Shown piece by piece: positions 35,388 through 43,647 of a stretch of 64,000 nucleotides of DNA. The stretch is from Streptomyces tirandamycinicus (GTDB taxonomy: Bacteria; Actinomycetota; Actinomycetes; Streptomycetales; Streptomycetaceae): the NCBI RefSeq assembly GCF_003097515.1, contig NZ_CP029188.1, positions 1,364,001 to 1,428,000 on the forward strand, in the 5' to 3' direction. The first letter of the stretch is position 1; every line of letters begins with the position of its first letter. A model generated the notes under the pieces. It was given only the letters and a program-made list of their open reading frames with translations, was not told the DNA's origin and made no database searches. A program made the translations under genes and the position numbers.

Positions 35388-37571
35388 TCACCTCACACGA
35401 CGGTCCTCCAGAGGCGCCGCCCTCAGTTCGTCGTCGGCCATACGCGGCAGATGAGGGGTGTGGTTGACCAGCCGGGCGGAGTTGCCGACGACCGCGATGC
35501 TGCTGGTGTTGTGGAGCAGCGCGGCGAGGACCGGGTTGACGGAGCCTCCCGCGCTCGCCAGCAGTCCGGCGAGGTTGACGCCGATGGCGAGGCCGTAGTT
35601 CTGCCGTACGACGCGCAGGGTGTGGCGGCTGAGTTCGACGACGGCGGCCACCTGGCGCAGGTCGTTTCCGGCCAGGGCGATGTCGGCGGTCTCGAGGGCC
35701 ACATGGGAGGAGTGCTCGCCCATGCTGATGCCGACGTCGGCCAGGGCGAGCGCGGGGGCGTCGTTGGTGCCGTCCCCGACCATGGCGACGGTGTGCCCTT
35801 CGCTCTGCAGGTCGCGGATCAGCTGGAGTTTGCCCTCGGGGAGCGCGTGGGCGTGGACCTCCGTGATGCCGAGGGCGTCGGCGACGACCTGTGCGGTCTC
35901 CGGTGCGTCGCCGGTGAGGAGCACCACACGGGAGACACCGAGGTCCCTCAGCTGCCGGATGACCGTCTCGGCACCGGAGCGTACGGCGTCGGAGACACCG
36001 AGCATGCCGATCAGGTCCTCGTCGTGGGCGATGCAGATGACCGTCTCCCCGCCGCGCCGGAGCTGCTCCGTCCATCCCTGGGCCTCGTCGGTCAGCCGGA
36101 CCCCGTGCCGGCGGAGCAGGGCCGGGCTGCCGACCAGCAGCCTGGTGCCGTCCAGTTCGGCTCGCATACCCATGCCGAGGACGACCTCGCAGGCCTGGTG
36201 GATGGGGATGTGGAGGTGCTGCTCCTCGGTACGGGCGACGATGGCCTGGGCGAGCGGGTGACGGGCGTGCAGCTCACCGGAGGCGGCCAGGCTCATCACC
36301 TCGTCGGCGGTGAACCTGTCGCTGAGCGTCACCACGCTGGTGACCAGGGGGCGCCCGAAGGTCAGCGTGCCCGTCTTGTCGAAGACGACCGCCGTGACCC
36401 GGCCGACGCCCTCCAGGTGGGTGCCGCCCTTGATGAGGGTGCCGCGGCGTGCCCCGTTGCCGATGGCGGCGCTGATCGCGGTCGGGGTGGCGAGGCCGGC
36501 GGCGCAGGGGCAGGCGATCAGGAGCATGGTCATCGCGCGGCGGGCGTCGCGGGTGACGGCGTAGGTCAGCGCCGCGAGAGCGAACGAGACGGGGACGAAT
36601 CGGCGGGTGAAGCGGGCGGCCACGGTCTGGATGGGTGCCCGGTCGGACTGGGCCTCCTCGACCCGGCTGATGATCCGGCCGACCGTGGTGTCCCGCCCGA
36701 CCAGGCTCGCCCGGACGGTGAGCGAGCCGGAGGTGACGATCGTGCCGGCGTAGACGTGGGTGCCTTCCCGGGCGTAGACGGGCAGTGCCTCACCGGTGAT
36801 CGCGGCCTGGTCGACGAGTGCGTCGCCGGAGACGACGTGCCCGTCGACCGGGATCCGGTGGTGTTCGTACACGGCCACGACGTCGTCCGGCTCGACGTCG
36901 TCGAGCGCCACCTCGACCTCGACGCCCTCCCGGACGAGCCAGACGCGCTCCTCGCCGATGGTGAGCAGTTCCTCGATCGCCCGCCGGGTGCGGCGGAGCG
37001 TCAGGGTCTGGAGGAACTCGCCGATGTTCAGCAGCCACAGCACGGTGAGGGCGACCACGTTCTCCCGCAGCACCAGCGAGATCACCGTCGCCGCCGTGAC
37101 CAGGGAGTCCGTTCCCGGATGGGTGCGGCCGCGCAGGGAGCGCAGGGCCCCCCGGAAGAAGGGCAGGCCGGTGAAGACCGTGACCGCGCCGAGGAGTCCC
37201 GGGGAGCCGAAGGCGAAGCGGGGCCGGCCCAGCAGGCGGCGCAGTGCCACGAGCGCGAGGACCGCGCCCCCGACGACGAGCCTGGCGACCTCGCCGGTGG
37301 AGGAGTCGGGCGTGGAGCGGGTGGGCCTGGCGGGCGCGGAGGAGGGCGGGGCGTCGTCCAGCGCGGCAACCAGACGGTCGACGTCCAGGAGGTCCGGCGC
37401 CATCCAGATGACGACGCTCCCGGTGCGGGGGAAGATCCGCAGCGCACGGAACCCGTCGATGCCGGTGAGGCGCTCGTCGACCGTTCCGGCGCTGCCCGGG
37501 CGGTCCCGTACCCAGGGCACGGTCAGCCGGGCGCGGCCCGCGGCGACGGAGCGGACGACCACGGCGGGCAT
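35388..37571 (-). CDS. P1B-type metal-transporting ATPase, CtpC-like
   Basis: 727 residues. An HMA-like N-terminal domain lacks the CxxC metal site. The core has the ion-pathway C354-P-C356, phosphorylated Asp398 in DKTGT, TGEALP, ARHPLAQA, and GDGTNDAPAL. A late HNTSSIAVVGNSARL replaces the copper-type pattern. These traits match the CtpC/CtpG/CtpV-like group that exports Zn, Mn or Cd. The ATG follows the DUF1490 gene stop by 2 bp (TGAccATG), so it is translationally coupled. Metal specificity is inferred from context: adjacent zinc-uptake genes. Confidence 0.85.
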   Translation of the reverse strand: MPAVVVRSVAAGRARLTVPWVRDRPGSAGTVDERLTGIDGFRALRIFPRTGSVVIWMAPDLLDVDRLVAALDDAPPSSAPARPTRSTPDSSTGEVARLVVGGAVLALVALRRLLGRPRFAFGSPGLLGAVTVFTGLPFFRGALRSLRGRTHPGTDSLVTAATVISLVLRENVVALTVLWLLNIGEFLQTLTLRRTRRAIEELLTIGEERVWLVREGVEVEVALDDVEPDDVVAVYEHHRIPVDGHVVSGDALVDQAAITGEALPVYAREGTHVYAGTIVTSGSLTVRASLVGRDTTVGRIISRVEEAQSDRAPIQTVAARFTRRFVPVSFALAALTYAVTRDARRAMTMLLIACPCAAGLATPTAISAAIGNGARRGTLIKGGTHLEGVGRVTAVVFDKTGTLTFGRPLVTSVVTLSDRFTADEVMSLAASGELHARHPLAQAIVARTEEQHLHIPIHQACEVVLGMGMRAELDGTRLLVGSPALLRRHGVRLTDEAQGWTEQLRRGGETVICIAHDEDLIGMLGVSDAVRSGAETVIRQLRDLGVSRVVLLTGDAPETAQVVADALGITEVHAHALPEGKLQLIRDLQSEGHTVAMVGDGTNDAPALALADVGISMGEHSSHVALETADIALAGNDLRQVAAVVELSRHTLRVVRQNYGLAIGVNLAGLLASAGGSVNPVLAALLHNTSSIAVVGNSARLVNHTPHLPRMADDELRAAPLEDRRVR

Positions 37572-37573
37572 GG

Positions 37574-37885
37574 TCAGTGCTCGTGTCCGTGAGCGTCCGC
37601 CTCGACCTTGACGGCGGACGGCGGCGGGGCCTCCTCGCCGAGCGTGGTCCGGGCCTCCGCGACCATGTCGCCGGCCTTGAGCCGGGCTTCCTCGGTCGCC
37701 GACGCCAGCCACCGGCCCGCGACGATGCCGCTCGCGATGCCTCCGACGAGCGCCTTGCGGGCCGCTGAAGTGCCGTCGGGGAGACGCTTCGTGGCCCCGC
37801 GGATGATCAGGCCGCCCACCACTCCGGAGATCGCGTAATGGGCCAGACGGCCGGCCGCGGCGCCGGCGAGAGCGAGGGGGTGCAT
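37574..37885 (-). CDS. DUF1490/PacL-like ATPase partner protein
   Basis: 103 residues. An N-terminal hydrophobic, Gly/Ala-rich region (LAGAAAGRLAHYAISGVVGG, then LIIRGATKRL) can form a membrane helix. A helix rich in Ala/Glu (ASATEEARLKAGDMVAEART) follows, and the C-terminus EADAHGHEH has a cluster of metal ligands. Mycobacterial PacL proteins have this architecture and bind zinc at a C-terminal D/H motif while stabilising their P-type ATPase. It is upstream of, and coupled to, the ATPase gene. An AAGGAG ribosome site supports the ATG. Confidence 0.75.
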   Translation of the reverse strand: MHPLALAGAAAGRLAHYAISGVVGGLIIRGATKRLPDGTSAARKALVGGIASGIVAGRWLASATEEARLKAGDMVAEARTTLGEEAPPPSAVKVEADAHGHEH

Positions 37886-37955
37886 GAGGTGCTCCTTCCG
37901 TCCTTGCCGTCCCTGCCGTTTCTTCAGTCCACTCAGTGCACTCAGTCGATTCCGT

Positions 37956-38010
37956 CCCTTCGAGACTGCCGAACTACCGCACTGCCGAACTGTCGAACTA
38001 CCGAACGACA
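37956..38010. repeat. GAACTACCG/GAACTGCCG short repeats
   Basis: Six or so degenerate 8-9 bp units (CTGCCGAA, CTACCGCA, CTGTCGAA) lie upstream of the DUF1490 gene, where its promoter should be. Confidence 0.6.
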
Positions 38011-38082
38011 CCTCTCCTCAAGTCTGCGCCCGCCCGGCCGGACCGGGCGAGCCGAGGGCCGGAGGTGCCGGGGAGGAGCCGT

Positions 38083-39006
38083 TCAGACCGGTGTCGCGGC
38101 CCGTCGCGGTGCGGAGGGGCGCATATCCCGGGGACTCCGGGCGTCCCGCCTCGCCGTCGCCAGCCTGCAGACCAGGTAGATCGTGAAGGAGATGGTGGTG
38201 ACGTAGGGGCTGATGGGGACCGTGCTGCCGAGGGCGAGCAGAATCCCGCCCTCCATCGAGACGAGCGCGAAGACGACGCTGAGAACGGGGAGCAGGGTGG
38301 TCGAGGCCGTGACCCGCGCGGCGGCAGCCGCGGGCGTGACGAGGAGCGACAGCACCAGCAGCGCCCCGACGATCTGCACGCACAGGGCGACGGCCAGGCC
38401 GAGCACCAGCATGAACACCAGGGACAGGGCGCGCACGGGCACCCCGCGTGCCGCGGCGACCTCCGGGTCGACGCTGGCGAAGGTCAGTGGTCTCCAGACG
38501 ACCGCGAGAGCGACCAGCACCACCAGCGAGGTGGTGAGGAGCCAGGACATCCGGGGGGTGTCGACGGCGATGATCTGGCCGGTCAGCAGGCCGAACTTGT
38601 TCGCCGCCCGCCCCTGGTAGAGCGAGAGGAAGAGCACCCCGAGGCCGAGGCCGAACGGCATGACCACGCCGATGACGGAGTTGCGGTCCCGTGCCCGGAC
38701 CCCCAGTACGCCGATGACCGCCGCCGCCAGCAGGGACCCCACGATGGACCCGGCCACGACGTTCAGGCCCAGCAGCAGCGCCGCCGCGCCGCCGGCGAAC
38801 GACAGCTCGCTGATGCCGTGCACCGCGAACGGCAGGTCCCGCCTGATCACGAAGACCCCGGCCAGGCCGCCGACCAGGCCGAGCAGCACCCCGGCCAGCA
38901 GCGAGTTGTGGGCCAGGCCGAGCAGCTCGCCGTAGTCCTCGAAGTCGAAGATCCGCTGCCGGACACCGGGGCCGTTTCCGTCGGCGGGCAGCATGCCGCC
39001 CGTCAC
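38083..39006 (-). CDS. znuB: Zinc/metal ABC transporter permease ZnuB
   Basis: 307 residues with eight or nine predicted membrane helices of the ABC-3 type. Conserved features include GGLAGVFVIRRDLPFAVHGISEL near the N-terminus and the central DPEVAAARGVP loop that contacts the ATPase. It forms the channel of the ZnuABC importer. GTG at 39006 overlaps the znuC stop (GTGA), giving translational coupling. The C-terminus is Arg-rich and cytoplasmic. Confidence 0.92.
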   Translation of the reverse strand: MTGGMLPADGNGPGVRQRIFDFEDYGELLGLAHNSLLAGVLLGLVGGLAGVFVIRRDLPFAVHGISELSFAGGAAALLLGLNVVAGSIVGSLLAAAVIGVLGVRARDRNSVIGVVMPFGLGLGVLFLSLYQGRAANKFGLLTGQIIAVDTPRMSWLLTTSLVVLVALAVVWRPLTFASVDPEVAAARGVPVRALSLVFMLVLGLAVALCVQIVGALLVLSLLVTPAAAAARVTASTTLLPVLSVVFALVSMEGGILLALGSTVPISPYVTTISFTIYLVCRLATARRDARSPRDMRPSAPRRAATPV

Positions 39007-39887
39007 GGACGGCCTCCCCCGTTCGGCCCGTCGGCGTGACCGTGCTCGGAGGGCCCGTCGGGCGCCCCGACGACGACGATGCGGTCACGGGCGCGGACGA
39101 CGTCGATCCGTGTCCCGTACAGCCGGGAGAGGGTGGACGAGGTCATCACCTCGTCCGCCGTCCCGACCCGGAAACCGCCCCGGGCCAGGTACAGGACCCG
39201 GTCGACCAGTCCCAGGACGGGATTGATCTCGTGGGTCACGAAGACGACGGCGGTGCCGGCGGATCGGCGCCGCCGGTCCACCAGGTCGGTGACCGTGCGC
39301 TGGTACTGCGGATCGAGGGAGAGCAGGGGCTCGTCGCAGAGCATGATCCGCGGATCGGCGGCGAGCGCCTGCGCGATACGGACGCGCTGCTGCTCACCGC
39401 CGGACAGCCTGCCGACGGGAACGTCCGCGAAGGGCGTCGCGCCGACCGAGTCCAGCACCTCGTCGACGCGGTGGCGGATCGACCGGGGAGAGGCCGGCAC
39501 CCCCCAGCGGTGCCCGTCCATACCGAGCCGCACCAGGTCGCGTGCGCGCAGCGTGGCCTGCGCGGGCAGGGAATTCTGCTGGGGGACGTAGCCGATGTGC
39601 CTGCCGCCTCGCCGGGGGGCCCGGCCGAGGACCGTGAGTGAGCCCGCGGTGAGCTGCTGCCGGCCGAGGATCACCCGCAGCAGGCTGGTCTTTCCCGATC
39701 CGTTCGGGCCCAGCACCGCGAGGAACTCCCCGGGCCGCACGTCGAGATCCAGGCCGCGCCAGAGCACGCGGTCGCCGTACGCCAGTGCGGCGTCCCGCAG
39801 GCGGATCACCGGCCTGCCCGGCTCGGCGTCCCCGCCGGCGGCACTGCCCGGCCGGGAAAGCGGTGCGATGGCCTCGGTACGGTCCAT
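39003..39887 (-). CDS. znuC: Zinc/metal ABC transporter ATPase ZnuC
   Basis: 294 residues. Walker A GPNGSGKT (60-67), Q-loop PQQN, signature RLSGGEQQR, Walker B IMLCDEP and the H-loop THEIN are all intact. Family members energise zinc or manganese uptake with ZnuA and ZnuB. A short His-containing tail (EHGHADG) could bind metal. It sits between znuA and znuB, 156 bp from znuA across a repeat array. Confidence 0.93.
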   Translation of the reverse strand: MDRTEAIAPLSRPGSAAGGDAEPGRPVIRLRDAALAYGDRVLWRGLDLDVRPGEFLAVLGPNGSGKTSLLRVILGRQQLTAGSLTVLGRAPRRGGRHIGYVPQQNSLPAQATLRARDLVRLGMDGHRWGVPASPRSIRHRVDEVLDSVGATPFADVPVGRLSGGEQQRVRIAQALAADPRIMLCDEPLLSLDPQYQRTVTDLVDRRRRSAGTAVVFVTHEINPVLGLVDRVLYLARGGFRVGTADEVMTSSTLSRLYGTRIDVVRARDRIVVVGAPDGPSEHGHADGPNGGGRP

Positions 39888-39914
39888 GACGTGTCCGGCT
39901 GCTCGTCTGCCTGT

Positions 39915-40073
39915 GTGTCCGGTGCTCTCCTGAGAGCTGCGTGCACGTGGTCCCCTGAGAACCGCGTGTCCGGTGCTCTCCTGAGAGCCGACCTTTCCGG
40001 AGCTCTCCTCAGGGCTGCGGGTCCAGCGGTCTCTCCTCCAGAGCTATGTGTCCAGCGCTTTCCTGAGAGCGTC
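39915..40073. repeat. Six degenerate ~27-bp units containing GGTGCTCTCCTGAGAGC
   Basis: Each copy carries GTCCGGTGCTCTCCTGAGAGC or a variant, and each has the small inverted repeat GCTCTC-CT-GAGAGC. The sixth copy overlaps the last ten codons of znuA (including its stop). The arms could form a series of small hairpins in the znuA-znuC intergenic mRNA. Confidence 0.75.
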
Positions 40074-40979
40074 GATGTTGGCGGTCATCCAGCTGATGTA
40101 GTCCTCCCCCGGGGGAAGGGTCTCGGTGACGGGAACCACGGGGATGCCGTGGGCCCGGGCGGCCTGCTCGGTCTTCTCCGTCTGGGGGCCGGAGGTCTGC
40201 TCGTTGTGCACGAGCGCCCGCACCCGCTTGTCCGTGAACAGGTCGAGCGTCTGCCGCAGGGTCCTCGGGGAGACGTCGTCGCCTTCCTCGATCGCCTCGC
40301 TGAAGTCGGCGGGCGTCAGGTTCCGCAACCCGCTCGCTTCGACCAGGTAGAGCGGTACGGGTTCGGTGACCGCCACCGCCGTGCCGCCGTGGTCCGTGCT
40401 GATGCGCCGTTCGGCGTCCAGCAGCGGTGTCAGCCGCTCCTTGAACGTCACGGCGTTCTTCCGGAAGACGTCGGCGTCCGCGGGGTCGGCCGCGGCCAGG
40501 GCGTCCGCGATCCGGTCCGCCAGCTTCCCCATGGCGGGGAGGTCGTACCAGACATGCTCGTTGAACTCCCCGCCCCGTGCCGGGGCCTTGCCCGAGACGT
40601 CGACGGCGTTGACGACCTCCGCGTCGGAGTTCCGCGCGCCGCGCAGCATCTTTCCGACGAAGTCGTCGTAGCCGCCGCCGTTCTCGACGACGACCTTCGC
40701 CCGGGACAGTTCCAGCTGGTTCCGGGTGCTCGCCTCGTACGAATGCGGATCCTGCGCGGGGTCGCTGATGATCGAGACGACGGTGACCCTGTCCCCGCCG
40801 ATCTGCCGGACGATGTCCCCGTAGACGTTGGTCGAGGCGACGACCGGGATGGCGGGGTTCGCGTCCCCGTGCGGTGCGGCCTCGCCCGGGCCGGCACCCG
40901 AGGAGCTGCCGCATCCGGGCGCGAGCACCAGCGCGGCGACGGTCAGCAGGGCCGGGAAACGGCCTGAGGAGACGCCCAT
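40044..40979 (-). CDS. znuA: Zinc-binding lipoprotein ZnuA
   Basis: The extracytoplasmic metal-capture component of the importer, 311 residues. A lipoprotein signal with lipobox LAPGC (Cys23) is followed by the cluster A-I binding fold: DPHSYEASTRNQ (first His), FNEHVWYDLP (second His), then VTEPVPLYL in place of a third His motif. There is a modest His/Asp linker rather than a long His-rich loop. The ATG at 40979 with GGAGG upstream gives the lipoprotein start. Upstream ATGs at 41030 and 41060 lack such support. Confidence 0.9.
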   Translation of the reverse strand: MGVSSGRFPALLTVAALVLAPGCGSSSGAGPGEAAPHGDANPAIPVVASTNVYGDIVRQIGGDRVTVVSIISDPAQDPHSYEASTRNQLELSRAKVVVENGGGYDDFVGKMLRGARNSDAEVVNAVDVSGKAPARGGEFNEHVWYDLPAMGKLADRIADALAAADPADADVFRKNAVTFKERLTPLLDAERRISTDHGGTAVAVTEPVPLYLVEASGLRNLTPADFSEAIEEGDDVSPRTLRQTLDLFTDKRVRALVHNEQTSGPQTEKTEQAARAHGIPVVPVTETLPPGEDYISWMTANIDALRKALDT

Positions 40980-41003
40980 CTGCGTCCTCCGAGCCGAAGG
41001 CGA

Positions 41004-41016
41004 AACCGAAACGGTT
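41004..41016. promoter_or_regulatory. Palindrome AACCGAAACGGTT upstream of znuA
   Basis: Arms AACCG/CGGTT with a 3-bp centre, 24 bp before the znuA start, overlap a GATAAC that may be the -10. It is plausible as a metalloregulator site (Zur), though it is not a clear match to the TGAAAATGATTTTCA-type consensus. Confidence 0.4.
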
Positions 41017-41118
41017 ATCACTTGAATCATCGCACCGCCGTGCCTCGGCCTCCACCTCACGCGGAGATCCGCCGCCCGGCTGTCCGCCTCGCGGAGATCC
41101 GCCGGCGGACGGTGGCGC

Positions 41119-41874
41119 TCAGCCGGCGGCGGGAGGTCGGTCGACGTAGGGGAGGGGCGGCTCCGGGATCCTGTCGACCGCGATGGCGTCGAGCGCGAGG
41201 GCCGCCGACGTGCTGCCCAGGGCGCCGCCCGGGTGCCAGGTGCCGGTCACCCTCACCCAGGTGTCGGCGGGCGGTGCCGTCACGCCGTGCACGGTGACGG
41301 CCAGCGACTGCGCGTCGGCCGCACAGCAGGCGATCAGGAGGCGGGTCAGGTCCCAGGTGCCGTCCTCGCCCGGTGTGACGAACCCCTGCAGGACGACGGT
41401 GCGGCCCAGGAGACTCTGCTGCTCCTCCTGCTGCACCCTGGCGATGAACTCGGTGAGGGAGAGCGGGACGGGCCCGCGGGCCGGGAGCGTGTCGAAGCTC
41501 TCGTACTCCGCGACGAGCTGCGGGCTGTCCCGCGCGGCGGTGTAGGAGCCCAGCGCAGGAGGGGCGTACAGCAGCAGGGCGAGGGCGGGTGGCAGGAGCA
41601 GCCAGGCGACCCGCGGTCCGCGGGTGTGGTCGTGCCCGTGGACCGGCTCCGGGTCCTCGTGACCGGCGTCCCGCCCCGGACGGCGTGCGGGGAAGGGCAG
41701 CCCGTCGCGCAGGGCGCCGATCGCCCCCAGGGCGCACAGCGCGATCCCGGAGGCGACGAGGTAGGGCTGCAGTCCTTGCTTCACATAGCGCAGGCCGATG
41801 TCGCTGAAGAGGGACACCCGGAGGACCCCGGCTCCGAGGAGGACGAGCAGCACGGCCTGGAGCGGGCGTCTCAC
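41119..41874 (-). CDS. TIGR03943 family membrane protein (partner of the permease)
   Basis: 251 residues with two N-terminal membrane helices (about 3-20, 30-50), a His-rich loop (GHEDPEPVHGHDHT), a third helix (about 92-110), and a C-terminal extracytoplasmic domain ending with PYVDRPPA. The pattern TRLLIACCAADAQSLAV is typical. The family always accompanies DUF318-type permeases (B. subtilis YcgQ/YcgR) and is linked to zinc limitation. GTG at 41874 overlaps the permease stop (GTGA). The His-rich loop suggests metal binding. Confidence 0.8.
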   Translation of the reverse strand: MRRPLQAVLLVLLGAGVLRVSLFSDIGLRYVKQGLQPYLVASGIALCALGAIGALRDGLPFPARRPGRDAGHEDPEPVHGHDHTRGPRVAWLLLPPALALLLYAPPALGSYTAARDSPQLVAEYESFDTLPARGPVPLSLTEFIARVQQEEQQSLLGRTVVLQGFVTPGEDGTWDLTRLLIACCAADAQSLAVTVHGVTAPPADTWVRVTGTWHPGGALGSTSAALALDAIAVDRIPEPPLPYVDRPPAAG

Positions 41875-42983
41875 AGCAGCCACCACCCGGTGATGGCGCT
41901 GGCCGCGACGGCGACGACCGCCGTGGCCGCGGAGAAGCGCAGGGCGAACGCCCGGCCGAACGTCCCCGCCTGCAGGGCGATCAGTTTCACGTCGACCATG
42001 GGGCCGACCACCATGAAGGCCAGCCGTGCCGTGGGCGAGAAGCCGGTGAGCGAGGCGGCGACGAAGGCGTCGGCCTCCGAGCAGACGGCGAGGACGATCG
42101 CGAGTCCGGCGAGGAACAGCACCGACAGCCAGGGGGATCCGGCGAAGGTGTCCAGCACGGACCTCGGCACGGCGACGTTGAACGTCGCGGCGGCCATGGC
42201 ACCGAGCACGAGGAACCCGCCGGCGTGCAGGAAGTCGTGCTGGAAGCCGAGCCGGAACTCCTCCCACCGGCTGTGGCCGTGGCGGTGGCCGGTGTGCCGG
42301 GACGGCATGCGCAGCCACTCCGCGCGGCCGAACCTCAGCCACAGCCAGCCCATCGCCGCCGAGACGGCCAGTGAGGCGACGAGCCGGGCGGCCACCATCT
42401 CCGGGCGGCCGGGGAAGGCGACGGCGGTCGAGGCCAGCACGATCGGGTTGACGGCGGGCGCGGACAGCAGGAACGCGAAGGCGGCTGCCGGTGTCACGCC
42501 CCGCCGGATCAGGCTCCCCGCCACGGGCACCGAGGCGCACTCACAGCCCGGCAGCACCACCCCGGCCGCGCTCGCCACCGGCACCGCCAGGGCGGGTCTG
42601 CGCGGCAGCGCCCTGCTGAACACGCGCGCCGGTACGAAGGCGTTGACCGCACCGGAGACCAGTGTGCCCAGGATCAGGAACGGCAGGGCCTGCACCGTGA
42701 CGGCCACGCAGATCGTCTGCCAGGCCCGGAAGCCGGGGTGGGTCAGCCACTGAGCCGCCCCCGCCGCCCAGGCGAGCCCGACCACCGCCAGTACCGATGC
42801 GGCGCCGGCGGCGAGGACGGGCGCCGGGGCGGGACGGCCGGATTCCGCGGCCGTCCCGGGACCCGACTTCGGCGGCGTTCCCGGGCCGGCACCCGGCCGC
42901 GTTCCCGGTGGTCTACCCGGCTGCGTTCCCGGCCGCGTCGACGTGTTCGGCTGGTCCTGCACCGATCCCCCTGGTTCGTTCAC
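41871..42983 (-). CDS. CECxS-type permease (DUF318/ArsP-like)
   Basis: 370 residues with about eight membrane helices after a Pro/Gly-rich N-terminal linker of 45 residues. The family hallmark GCECASVPVAGSL is near 160. A cytoplasmic loop HTGHRHGHSRWEE contains a His cluster. Homologues are YcgR and the organo-arsenical permease ArsP. Pairing with TIGR03943 and znu genes points to metal handling under zinc limitation. I chose GTG at 42983; a second GTG 8 codons downstream with GGGGGATCG before it is also possible. Confidence 0.8.
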   Translation of the reverse strand: MNEPGGSVQDQPNTSTRPGTQPGRPPGTRPGAGPGTPPKSGPGTAAESGRPAPAPVLAAGAASVLAVVGLAWAAGAAQWLTHPGFRAWQTICVAVTVQALPFLILGTLVSGAVNAFVPARVFSRALPRRPALAVPVASAAGVVLPGCECASVPVAGSLIRRGVTPAAAFAFLLSAPAVNPIVLASTAVAFPGRPEMVAARLVASLAVSAAMGWLWLRFGRAEWLRMPSRHTGHRHGHSRWEEFRLGFQHDFLHAGGFLVLGAMAAATFNVAVPRSVLDTFAGSPWLSVLFLAGLAIVLAVCSEADAFVAASLTGFSPTARLAFMVVGPMVDVKLIALQAGTFGRAFALRFSAATAVVAVAASAITGWWLL

Positions 42984-43215
42984 GCCGGCTCCGGCCCGTC
43001 CCGGAGCGGCATCACCATAGCGGTGGACGCGCCCTCCCCGAGATCGGCCGGCGCCGCCCGGAGTGGGCCGGCCGGGCGAACCGGCAGGGGACCTCGGCCG
43101 GGTCGGGCGGTGCCGTGGCTGCGACCACCGCCCGACCCGGAGCATGCACCCGCGTGGCAGGCGATCGGCGCGTGTCCGGGTCCGTACGCGTGCGGGTGGC
43201 CGTTCGGCCGTGCCG

Positions 43216-43386
43216 TCAGCCCTTGGGGCGCAGCAGACCGCGCTCGTAGGCCTTGACCAGCCGCTGCGGCACCAGATAGGTCACTCCGTCCACCGTGACC
43301 GGCACGAGCTGCGATGTGGTGGCCTTCCACTGGGCGCGGCGGTGACGGGTGTTGCTGCGGGACATCTTCCGCTTGGGAACGGCCAT
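43216..43386 (-). CDS. rpmF: Ribosomal protein L32, zinc-independent paralogue
   Basis: 56 residues: [20 protein letters not shown] is the usual L32 start. The C-terminal half, [21 protein letters not shown], contains no cysteine, whereas ordinary L32 has a four-Cys zinc ribbon. Such C-minus paralogues replace the zinc form during zinc starvation and are normally repressed by Zur. Its position beside zinc-uptake genes fits this. GAGAGGG lies before the ATG. The promoter and an overlapping operator-like repeat are described separately. Confidence 0.92.
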   Translation of the reverse strand: MAVPKRKMSRSNTRHRRAQWKATTSQLVPVTVDGVTYLVPQRLVKAYERGLLRPKG

Positions 43387-43429
43387 GGGATCGGGCCCTC
43401 TCCGGACGACGGTGCGAACTCTGGCGCAG

Positions 43430-43457
43430 AGTATATGGAAATGGATCCCGTTTCCAA
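43430..43457 (-). promoter_or_regulatory. Promoter of the L32 paralogue with overlapping inverted repeat
   Basis: On the minus strand, -35 TTGGAA (43457-43452) and -10 TATACT (43435-43430) are 16 bp apart. The inverted repeat TGGAAA-N9-TTTCCA (43436-43456) fills the whole spacer and the -35. A repressor bound here would block RNA polymerase. Zur is the obvious candidate, although the 9-bp centre is wider than the classical 7-1-7 Zur box. Confidence 0.65.
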
Positions 43458-43647
43458 CTCTCGCTCCCTCCGCCGCACAGCCGACGGCGGGCAGCGGCCG
43501 GGGCCCTCTCGCGGACGGCGACGCCCAGGCCCCCCGGGAGCGGCCACCCGGTCCCCCGCCCCCTCGACACCGGTGACCGCACCGGCCCGCCCCGCGGACC
43601 CCGAACCGGCGACGCATGTGCGCCCGCCGTGGCCTTCGCACCGCGCT

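Noticed and set aside
35292..37592. 766-codon plus-strand open frame opposite the P-type ATPase
   Set aside because: It mirrors the ATPase gene in another frame; Asp/Gly/Gln-rich with no domains.
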